A stretch of DNA of 7,497 nt, from NCBI GenBank assembly GCA_947305825.1, contig CAMZET010000062.1, forward strand, positions 1 to 7,497, in the 5' to 3' direction. Positions 1 through 6,417 of this stretch are shown here, one piece after another. The notes beneath the pieces were generated by a model, which saw only the letters and a list, made by a program, of their open reading frames with translations, did not search any database and was not told where the DNA came from. Positions within the stretch are counted from its first letter, which is position 1; the number at the start of each line of letters is the position of its first letter. Source of the stretch: an uncultured Verrucomicrobiota bacterium (GTDB taxonomy: Bacteria; Verrucomicrobiota; Kiritimatiellia; RFP12; UBA1067). The position numbers were made by a program, and so were the translations under genes.

Positions 1-2
1 CC

Positions 3-92
3 ACCGCGCCCGCGCCCGCCGCCGACGAGCAGCCGGCCGCAGAAGCCGCCGCGCCCGCGACTGCCGCCGACGAGCAGCCGGCCGCAGAGGAA
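3..92 (+). repeat. Two-copy 45-bp in-frame tandem repeat (Ala/Pro-rich linker)
   Basis: Bases 3-47 and 48-92 are two copies of a 45-bp unit. A 26-bp core is identical between 18-43 and 63-88. Each unit encodes 15 residues built around AADEQPAAE with flanking Ala/Pro. The repeat keeps the reading frame and may continue upstream of the window. It probably forms a flexible linker ahead of the coiled coil. Confidence 0.85.
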
Positions 93-1160
93 GAAGTCGT
101 TCCGGCCATCGTTTCCGACGTCAACGAACTCTGGAACAAGGCGTATTCCTGCCTCGCGGCAGCTTTGCGCGTCCGCAAGGGAATGGACAGGCTCGTAGCG
201 CAAATCGACAAGGCCCTCGAAATCAAGGGGGCCGACGAAGCCACCATGCGCAAGGTGGAGGAACTGGCCAATTCCCTAAAGGAAAAGTACGACGAAATAC
301 GCAATTCGCAGGATGTCAAGAACGCCGAAAAGGCCAAGGGCTACATCACGGCGCGCACCGAGGGCAGGCGCAGCCTGATTGTGCGCGAGACCGAGCGCAT
401 CCGCGTGGAGACCGCCGAGAAGGCGCGCAAGGACAAGGCGGAGGCCGAGGCGGCCGCCATCAAGGCCAAGGAGGAGGCAGCCGTCAAGGAGCGCGCCGAG
501 CGGCTGGAGCGCGAAGTCGCTCTCGTCAAGGAGCGCTTCGAGTCCGTCGTCGCCTCCGGCAAGCTAAAGCAACTCGACTGGAAGGGGGCTTCGGCCGTCC
601 TCGAATTCGTCCGCGACGACATCACGCTGCCGGAGGCGGAGTTCCAGCTCCAGCGCGAACTCCGCAAGATTTCCGCCATGGAGACCGCCCAGAACGTGAT
701 GATAAAGAATCTCAAGGACTACACCTTCGGCAAGAGCAAGCTCAAGAACTGCAAGGTCGTGTCGGTCAACCAGAAGGAAATCGTGGTGACGCGTCCCGAC
801 GGGCGCAAAGCGCCGCCGGTGACCTGGATGCGCTTCTACGCGGAATACCACACCAACCTCAACGAGCTCATCCTGAAGTTCATCAAGAACGGACGCAAGA
901 CGAAGAAGCTCTCGCTCAGGCAGTGGTCGGACGCGATGGCCGGGACGGCGCTCACGATGAACATCATCTGCTCCGACGACGAGACGGCGATTGGCTTCGG
1001 CGAGCAGCTCGTCAAAGAGGCGGTCAAGGGTTATCGTGAGGCGACGCGCGATTCCGAGGACGGCGAGACGGTTTTGAACAATGAAATGCTTTTCTACCGC
1101 GATGCGTTCCCGGCGATTGATTTCGACGCCATACTCGAAGAGGCTGCGCAAGAGGACTAG
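3..1160 (+). CDS. Coiled-coil protein of unknown function, 3' part (start outside window)
   Basis: I do not recognise this protein. The frame is open from the first bases of the window to the TAG at 1158-1160, so at least 385 C-terminal residues are visible and the true start lies upstream; the TTG at 165 and ATG at 183 are internal. Residues 1-30 are an Ala/Pro/Glu-rich linker with a 15-residue tandem repeat around AADEQPAAE. Residues about 60-185 are rich in Lys, Glu, Arg and Ala without prolines, as expected for a long coiled coil. The C-terminal 200 residues look globular: a possible beta-hairpin near KVVSVNQKEIVVTRPDGR (251-268), then a Trp/aromatic-rich helical part (WMRFYAEYH, then RQWSDAM). 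No signal peptide or membrane segment is visible. The linker suggests another domain upstream. ilvA follows after 14 bases, so the genes may share a transcript, though no functional link is evident. I am confident it is coding, but the function is unknown. Confidence 0.8.
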   Translation, partial: TAPAPAADEQPAAEAAAPATAADEQPAAEEEVVPAIVSDVNELWNKAYSCLAAALRVRKGMDRLVAQIDKALEIKGADEATMRKVEELANSLKEKYDEIRNSQDVKNAEKAKGYITARTEGRRSLIVRETERIRVETAEKARKDKAEAEAAAIKAKEEAAVKERAERLEREVALVKERFESVVASGKLKQLDWKGASAVLEFVRDDITLPEAEFQLQRELRKISAMETAQNVMIKNLKDYTFGKSKLKNCKVVSVNQKEIVVTRPDGRKAPPVTWMRFYAEYHTNLNELILKFIKNGRKTKKLSLRQWSDAMAGTALTMNIICSDDETAIGFGEQLVKEAVKGYREATRDSEDGETVLNNEMLFYRDAFPAIDFDAILEEAAQED

Positions 1161-1174
1161 GGTTTGCAAGAGAG

Positions 1175-2686
1175 ATGATGAACTACCTGACGAAGATACT
1201 CAACGCTACGGTATACGATGTTGCGGAGCGCACTCCGCTGGACGAGGCGGCGGAGCTCGGCCGCCGGCACGAATGCACCTTCCTGCTGAAGCGTGAAGAC
1301 CTGCAGTCGGTGCATTCGTACAAGATACGCGGCGCATACAACAAGATGAGCCGGCTTTCGCCGGCGCAGCTCGAGAAGGGGGTGCTCGCGGCGTCGGCAG
1401 GGAACCACGCGCAGGGCGTTGCGCTCTCCGCGAAGCGGCTGGGCGCGAAAGCAACGATAGTAATGCCAGTGACGACGCCCGAGATAAAAATCAACGCCGT
1501 CAAGTCGCTGGGGGCTGAAATCGTCCTGCACGGCGACGGGTATTCCGACTGCGTGGAAGAGGCTGACCGCCTCGTCGCCGAGAAGGGTTACGTTTTCATA
1601 CCGCCTTACGACGACCCGGACGTGATTGCGGGGCAGGGTACGGTCGGCAAGGAATTGCTGGAGCAGGCGCCGCGCAACTTGACGGCGGTCTACGTGCCTG
1701 TAGGCGGCGGCGGGCTCGCCGCCGGCGTGTCGGTCTACGTGAAGGCCGTCCGCCCGGAGGTGAAGGTCTACGGCGTAGAGCCAGAGGACTCCGACTGCAT
1801 GTTCCAGTCTTTCAAGGCCGGCAAGCGCGTCACGCTGCAGAATCCCGGCTTGTTTGCGGACGGCGTGTGCGTGAAGAAGCCCGGCGCCGAGACGTTTCGT
1901 CTTTGCCGCGAGCATCTGGACGGCATAATCCGCGTGACGACGGCGGAGACTTGCGCAGCGATAAAGGACATATTCGAGGCGACGCGCGCGGTAGTCGAGC
2001 CGGCCGGCGCTCTCGCCCTGGCCGCCGCCAAGAAAAACGCCAAGAAGGGCGACGTTTCCGTCTGCGTAATCTCCGGCGCGAACATGAACTTCGACCGCAT
2101 ACGCTTCGTCAGCGAGGAGACGGAGTTAGGCGAAGGCCGGGAGGCTATCTTCGACTGCGCGATACCGGAAAAGCCCGGCTCCTTCCTGCGCTTCGTCAAC
2201 CGCATCGGCAAGCGCAGCGTGACCGAGTTCAACTACCGCATGGGGCCAGGCGTGCTGGCGCATATTTTCGTCGGCATTTCCGTGAAAGACCCGGCAGACC
2301 GCAAGGCGCTGCGGATGTCGTTCCGCGCAGAGGGCATACACAGCATCGACCTCAGCGAGAACGCGCTCGCCAAGGAGCACGTGCGCCACATGGTCGGCGG
2401 GCTTGCGATGAGCATCCCGGACGAAGTAGTCTACACGTTCGAGTTTCCGGAGAGACCCGGTGCATTGGCGTCGTTTCTGTCTGTGATATCCGGCCGCTGG
2501 AACGTATCGCTGTTCCATTACCGCAACCATGGTGCGGACCACGGGAAAGTGCTGGCGGGCTTTCAGGTTCCAGAGGCGGAGCGCGAGGATTTCGCGCGCG
2601 CCCTCGACGAAATAGGCTACCAGCATACGGATGTGACGAACGACCCGGCCTACCGGTATTTTCTGGGGCGGCGGCGGCGGCGCTAG
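1175..2686 (+). CDS. ilvA: Threonine ammonia-lyase (threonine deaminase), biosynthetic, two ACT-like domains
   Basis: This cytoplasmic PLP enzyme converts L-threonine to 2-oxobutanoate and ammonia, the committed step of isoleucine synthesis. The 503 residues align over their whole length with remembered E. coli IlvA (514 aa). The catalytic domain covers about 1-322: the PLP lysine is K50 in HSYKIRGAYN, the substrate loop is ASAGNHAQG (73-81), the cofactor phosphate loop is GGGGL (177-181), and SGAN is at 300-303. Two ACT-like regulatory domains follow, about 325-400 (IPEKPGSFLRFVN, SVTEFNYR) and 415-500 (FPERPGALASF, NVSLFHYRNHG). This is the arrangement inhibited by isoleucine and relieved by valine in E. 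coli, so similar control is inferred. Two consecutive ATGs (1175, 1178) could start it; only a weak purine-rich AAGAGAG precedes them. The protein ends in five arginines from a CGG run, which is unusual. The cca-HAD gene begins 3 bases after the stop. A catabolic enzyme is unlikely because the double ACT region is complete. Confidence 0.96.
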   Translation: MMNYLTKILNATVYDVAERTPLDEAAELGRRHECTFLLKREDLQSVHSYKIRGAYNKMSRLSPAQLEKGVLAASAGNHAQGVALSAKRLGAKATIVMPVTTPEIKINAVKSLGAEIVLHGDGYSDCVEEADRLVAEKGYVFIPPYDDPDVIAGQGTVGKELLEQAPRNLTAVYVPVGGGGLAAGVSVYVKAVRPEVKVYGVEPEDSDCMFQSFKAGKRVTLQNPGLFADGVCVKKPGAETFRLCREHLDGIIRVTTAETCAAIKDIFEATRAVVEPAGALALAAAKKNAKKGDVSVCVISGANMNFDRIRFVSEETELGEGREAIFDCAIPEKPGSFLRFVNRIGKRSVTEFNYRMGPGVLAHIFVGISVKDPADRKALRMSFRAEGIHSIDLSENALAKEHVRHMVGGLAMSIPDEVVYTFEFPERPGALASFLSVISGRWNVSLFHYRNHGADHGKVLAGFQVPEAEREDFARALDEIGYQHTDVTNDPAYRYFLGRRRRR

Positions 2687-2689
2687 GCG

Positions 2690-4738
2690 ATGTCCACGGC
2701 GGCGGTACTGGAAGTTGCGCGCGAAGTGCGGCGGCGCGGCGGCAGGGCGCTGCTCGTCGGCGGTTGCGTGCGCGATGAACTCCTTGGCGCCAATCCGAAA
2801 GACCTCGATGTAGAGGTCTTCGGCCTTTCACCCCAAGAACTGGACGATGCGCTTTCCGGCGCATTCCAGGTGGACAAGGTCGGCGCGTCGTTCGGCGTGT
2901 TGAAGGCGACGCCGCGCTCCGGCGGCGAGACGCTGGACGTGGCGTTGCCGCGCCGCGAGACGAAACTCGGCTCCGGCCATCGCGCTTTCGCCGTCGAATT
3001 CGACCCCTCGCTACCGCTAGCGGATGCCGCCGCCAGGCGCGATTTCACCATCAACGCCATCTACAAAGACCCACTCACCGGCGAAATACTAGACCCCTGG
3101 CACGGAGCGGAAGATTTGCGAGGCGGCGTCCTGCGCCACGTCTCTTCCCATTTCGCCGAAGACCCTCTGCGCGTCCTGCGCGGAATGCAGTTCGTCGCCC
3201 GCTTCAATCTAGCCGCCGCGCCGGAGACGCTCGCCGTCTGCCGTTCTATGACGCCGGAGAACCTGCCGCCCGAAAGGCTCTTCGAGGAATGGCGCAAGCT
3301 CCTTGTCAAAGGCCGGAAGATTTCGCTCGGTCTTGCTTTCCTGCGCGAAACGGGCTGGACGCGCTACTATCCTGAATTGGAAGCGCTTATCGGCTGCGAA
3401 CAGGCGCCGGAATGGCATCCGGAAGGCGACGTCTGGAACCACACGCTATGCTGCCTCGATGCGTTCGCGGCCGAGCGCGACCGTCGCGGCGAAAGCGAAG
3501 ACGAAGCGCTCGTCGTCGGCCTGGCCGTCCTCTGCCACGATTTCGGCAAGCCTTCATGCAGCCGCTATGATGCGCGAGTCGGGCGGATACGTTCGCTCGG
3601 CCATGACGAGGCCGGTGTCGCGCCGACGCTTTCGTTTCTGCGGCGTCTCACGAACGAGGAGCGCATACTCAAGGAAGTCCCGCCGCTTGTGCGCCTCCAT
3701 ATGCGCCCGTACGCGATGTGGAAGTCTCGCAGCGGGGAAGCCGCCGTGCGTCGCCTGGCCGCCGAAGTCGGACGCATCGACCGCTTGATACAGGTTTGCC
3801 TGGCGGACGACCGCGGGCGCCCGCCGTTTCCGCCGCAGCCGGAAGCCCTGGACTGGCTCGCCGCCGAGGCCGAGCGCCTGGCCGTCAAGGACGCCGCGCC
3901 CAAGCCGGTTCTCCAGGGGCGCGACCTCGTCGCACTTGGTCTAAAGCCGGGGCCGGCCTTCGGCGAAATACTCCGCCGTGCCTATGACATCCAGCTCGAC
4001 GGCGCGGGTTCGTTCGTTGCGTCCGGCTTCCTGTTCGAATACGCTTACGGCATCTGGCGGAAGGAGCCTTTCGACCCGCGACGCCACTACATACTCTGGG
4101 ATTGGAACGGCACTCTGCTGGACGATACGCAGGCTGCGCTAGATACTCTCAACATCATGCTCCGCAAGCGCGGCGCCAAGCCTATCGAAATGGGTTTCTA
4201 CCGCGACAACTTCGCTTTCCCGGTGCGCCCGTTCTATGAACGCATCGGCATGGTGCTAGAAAACGAGGATTGGGACGCGCTCGCGCAGGAATACCACGAT
4301 ATCTACCACGGACGCGAAAAGCGGCTCAACCGCAACGCGCTCGCGGCAGTGGCGGAAGTCGCCAAGGCCGGTGTCGGGCAGTCGATAATCTCGGCGCTCC
4401 GCGAAGATTTGCTCGAACGCGACACTCGGCATTTCGGCATCCGCAGTTTCATGGAATACGTCGCCGGCGTAGACAACCTCGATGGCGACAGCAAACTGCT
4501 GCGCGCGCGCCGTCTGCTGGACAAATTGCGCCGCGAACATCCGCAAATCGAGGAGTTCGTCATGATTGGCGATTCCATCCACGACCGGGAAGTCGCCGAT
4601 GCTTTGGGCGTGCGATGCATTCTGTGCGGAGAGGGAAGCCATGCCGCCTGGCGCCTTGCCAAGGTAGCCGAGACCGTTACCAATCTTATGGCGGCGGTGG
4701 GCGCGGCATTCCGCGGCGATTTGCGCAAGTCAGTCTAG
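2690..4738 (+). CDS. cca: CCA-adding tRNA nucleotidyltransferase with HD domain, fused to a C-terminal HAD-family phosphatase
   Basis: The N-terminal 460 residues are a class II CCA-adding enzyme, which builds or repairs the 3' CCA of tRNA from CTP and ATP without a nucleic acid template. The visible parts are LLVGGCVRD (21-29), the metal aspartates D38/D40 in KDLDVEVFG, RRDFTINAI (116-124), the nucleotide-selecting EDxxR (E157, D158, R161), and a neck region near PERLFEEW (194-201). An E. coli-like HD phosphohydrolase domain follows: WNHT (H251), CHDFGK (H283, D284) and DDRGR (373-377). GRDLVALGLKPG (410-421) is a typical tail for this enzyme type. From about 463 to 682 there is a complete HAD domain: motif I DWNGT (D471 nucleophile), motif II near S568 in IISALRED, motif III K602, and motif IV GDSIHD (627-632). 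E. coli Cca is about 412 residues and lacks this part. The frame is continuous and no internal start is needed. Translation is probably coupled to ilvA. The HAD substrate is unknown; RNA-end or nucleotide phosphate removal is inference. Confidence 0.93.
   Translation: MSTAAVLEVAREVRRRGGRALLVGGCVRDELLGANPKDLDVEVFGLSPQELDDALSGAFQVDKVGASFGVLKATPRSGGETLDVALPRRETKLGSGHRAFAVEFDPSLPLADAAARRDFTINAIYKDPLTGEILDPWHGAEDLRGGVLRHVSSHFAEDPLRVLRGMQFVARFNLAAAPETLAVCRSMTPENLPPERLFEEWRKLLVKGRKISLGLAFLRETGWTRYYPELEALIGCEQAPEWHPEGDVWNHTLCCLDAFAAERDRRGESEDEALVVGLAVLCHDFGKPSCSRYDARVGRIRSLGHDEAGVAPTLSFLRRLTNEERILKEVPPLVRLHMRPYAMWKSRSGEAAVRRLAAEVGRIDRLIQVCLADDRGRPPFPPQPEALDWLAAEAERLAVKDAAPKPVLQGRDLVALGLKPGPAFGEILRRAYDIQLDGAGSFVASGFLFEYAYGIWRKEPFDPRRHYILWDWNGTLLDDTQAALDTLNIMLRKRGAKPIEMGFYRDNFAFPVRPFYERIGMVLENEDWDALAQEYHDIYHGREKRLNRNALAAVAEVAKAGVGQSIISALREDLLERDTRHFGIRSFMEYVAGVDNLDGDSKLLRARRLLDKLRREHPQIEEFVMIGDSIHDREVADALGVRCILCGEGSHAAWRLAKVAETVTNLMAAVGAAFRGDLRKSV
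4730..4738. other. Convergent 3' overlap of cca-HAD and the GspL/PilN-like gene
   Basis: The plus-strand TAG (4736-4738) and the minus-strand TGA (bases 4730-4732) lie within the other gene's last codons, giving a 9-base tail-to-tail overlap. The two operons therefore have no intergenic space for a terminator. Any transcription stop must lie inside the opposing gene. Confidence 0.9.
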
Positions 4739-5527
4739 CGACATCGAGAAAGAGAACGCGGCGGTTAGGCCGTCCGGCGACGAGACAATGTCGCCCGGAG
4801 TAATGGACCATCCGTGCTGAATAGCCGCTTGCGTCAGTTCGGCGAGCGCGTCGGCGGCGGCTTCTGGCGAGGTGGCGATGGCTTGCAGGCGCAGCGAGAA
4901 GTCGCCGGGCGATTCGATTGAGCGGACGGTCGCGCGGCTTTTGGCGGAGCCGAGAGCCGCGGCTAGCGCGTCGAGCGCTCCTGGAAGGGCGCAGCGGGCA
5001 CGTCTGGCGCTTGCGTCGGCGGTCTTGCGGGCCTCGGTTTGCAGGCGAAGGGTGCGTTCTTCGTCGCGTACTGTGCGCTCTTGCGACGCCAGACGTTTTA
5101 GTTCGGCGTCGAGCGGCATTTGCACGTCGATGGCGCGGCGGAGGGAATGGGTGCGGTACGCGAGGCGCGAGAAGTCGGCAGCGCACGCGATGAGGATGGC
5201 GGAGCCGATTGCGGCGGCGGCCCACGTCGCCCGGCGCATCGTTTTGTCGTCGAATTTCTTGCGGGCTGCCTGCCGCGACGAATGCGCCCCTCCCGCTATC
5301 GCTCCGAATGACGGCTCTTCGCGACGCTTTACCGTCACTTCGTATTCGCGGATTGACGGGTCGCCGCTCTCCAGTTCGCGCCAAGTAGCGGACGCGAGCG
5401 CCGCCGGTATTCCGCTTTCCGGCTCGAGTTCGCACGCAAGAGCGTATTCAAGTTCGCTTGGATGCAGCGCACCGGCCTGCAGCGAAGGCAGCCTTACTCG
5501 TCTTGTTATCGAGTTGTCGTCGTTCAT
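4730..5527 (-). CDS. GspL/PilN-like inner-membrane assembly protein (type II secretion / type IV pilus-like)
   Basis: This 265-residue protein looks bitopic. It has a cytoplasmic N-terminus of about 98 residues, one membrane segment at about 100-117 (TWAAAAIGSAILIACAA after MRR), and a charged helical stretch at about 119-172 with coiled-coil character. A C-terminal domain of about 80 residues follows, likely ferredoxin-like. This is the layout of PilN and of the membrane-proximal half of GspL, which join the inner-membrane platform of pilus and type II secretion machines. The N-terminal part (HPSELEYALACELEPESGIP, 22-41) resembles the end of a GspL/PilM SHS2-like region, but no actin-like ATPase fold precedes it, so a separate PilM-like gene may exist elsewhere. 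Its ATG overlaps the TGA of pseudopilin B as ATGA, and AAAGGGA lies close upstream. Its last 9 bases overlap the convergent cca-HAD gene. The assignment rests on topology and neighbours more than on residue motifs. Confidence 0.7.
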   Translation of the reverse strand: MNDDNSITRRVRLPSLQAGALHPSELEYALACELEPESGIPAALASATWRELESGDPSIREYEVTVKRREEPSFGAIAGGAHSSRQAARKKFDDKTMRRATWAAAAIGSAILIACAADFSRLAYRTHSLRRAIDVQMPLDAELKRLASQERTVRDEERTLRLQTEARKTADASARRARCALPGALDALAAALGSAKSRATVRSIESPGDFSLRLQAIATSPEAAADALAELTQAAIQHGWSITPGDIVSSPDGLTAAFSFSMSLD

Positions 5528-6417
5528 TGTCCCTTTGGCACCAAGAGTTTGAGATTCAGCGGCGAGCCGCCGGGACGCACCACGATGCAGTGTGCGCTAG
5601 TCGTACGGCTTTCCCACAGGACGTGGACGCCTGGGAGGACGCGCTCGAATACTACCGGCGAGGTGGCGTTCGTGACGGCCGCGACGGAAATGCGTCCGTC
5701 GCCGGACGGCGAATAGAGCCTGTAGTCGCACAGAGGCGGGTTGCAGGGATTGCCGTCGGCGTCTTGCGCGGCAACGTGCACGACGAGCCTGGCGCCGTCG
5801 CTCGCCGTCATGCCCGGCGGCAGCAGCGACACCGAGGCCGAGCCCTCGCTTCCGCGCTGCGCCACGGGCCCGTAATGCGCCGCAGCCACCGCATAGCCGT
5901 TCGTCGCCACCAGCCGCTCAAGCCCGGCGGCATCTTCCGCTTCCATCGCGTTGCCCCATGCATCGTAAAGATTGTCGCGTCCAGGCGGCAAGTGCAGATA
6001 CGGGCCACGCCATCCAGTCCCCACGTAGACGTTCGACGCGACTAGCGACGGGTCGCCTGAGGACAGGTTTTCGACTACGGCCTGCCGCAAGGCATATTCG
6101 CGAGCTCCCGCCGGCATCCGCCATAATTCGCTGAATGTCGTGTTCGTCGGGTCTGACACGCCGGAATGCAGCGGCGCCGGGCGCGGCAACCTCCCCATGT
6201 CCGCAAGGAATCCGCCCGGCAAGCCGTCCTCCGCGCTTTGCTCGTATACGGCCAGGCGCAGATCTTCGAGCATCTTGTTTGCGGCGGCGAGGCGGCGCGA
6301 GGAGTCGAGCCTGGCGAGCGAGCGCACGGCCAGATGCGAGACTATGGCGATAATCGCCAGGACCGCTACCATCTCAATGAGCGTGAATGCGCGGCGCGTT
6401 CCGGTCAGTCGTTCCAT
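5524..6417 (-). CDS. Pseudopilin B: large GspG-like prepilin with C-terminal extension
   Basis: A class III prepilin leader is clear: positively charged MERLTGTRRA followed by FTLIEM. The predicted prepilin peptidase cut is A10|F11 with Glu at +5 (E15), and a hydrophobic helix runs to about residue 31. The mature protein would be exported and assembled in a pseudopilus or pilus. The globular part has GGFLADMGRLP (68-78), GWRGPY (135-140) and DAWGN (152-156), the last two echoing the WxGPY and DPWGNPY signatures of GspG-type major pseudopilins. At 297 residues it is about twice the usual GspG length. Its last 80 residues (near SGDGRIS, then VVFERVLPGVHVL) look like a small beta-rich domain, which is an inference. 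The start is supported by AAGGAG seven bases upstream. It overlaps the end of pseudopilin A by 13 bases and shares ATGA with the GspL/PilN-like gene. Whether it is a major or minor pilin cannot be decided here. Confidence 0.88.
   Translation of the reverse strand: MERLTGTRRAFTLIEMVAVLAIIAIVSHLAVRSLARLDSSRRLAAANKMLEDLRLAVYEQSAEDGLPGGFLADMGRLPRPAPLHSGVSDPTNTTFSELWRMPAGAREYALRQAVVENLSSGDPSLVASNVYVGTGWRGPYLHLPPGRDNLYDAWGNAMEAEDAAGLERLVATNGYAVAAAHYGPVAQRGSEGSASVSLLPPGMTASDGARLVVHVAAQDADGNPCNPPLCDYRLYSPSGDGRISVAAVTNATSPVVFERVLPGVHVLWESRTTSAHCIVVRPGGSPLNLKLLVPKGQ

Noticed and set aside
1157..1915. Minus-strand open frame of 252 codons opposite ilvA
   Set aside because: It is antisense to the highly conserved catalytic domain of threonine deaminase and has no recognisable motif.
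1867..2778. Plus-strand open frame of 303 codons within ilvA
   Set aside because: It overlaps the ACT-like domains of ilvA in another frame and has an Arg/Gly-rich composition with no motifs.
4702..4715. CGCGG-CATT-CCGCG hairpin near the end of the cca-HAD gene as a terminator
   Set aside because: It has only a 5-bp stem, lies inside the coding sequence and is not followed by a T-run.
4686..5435. Long open frame on the minus strand overlapping the GspL/PilN-like gene in another frame
   Set aside because: Its product is extremely arginine-rich with no membrane segment, typical of a shadow frame in high-GC DNA. The 4730-5527 frame has a membrane segment and an ATGA junction.
5458..6045. Plus-strand open frame of 195 codons opposite pseudopilin B
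   Set aside because: It is antisense to a clear prepilin gene, its composition is Arg/His/Ala-rich and no domain is visible; it is a shadow of the real gene.
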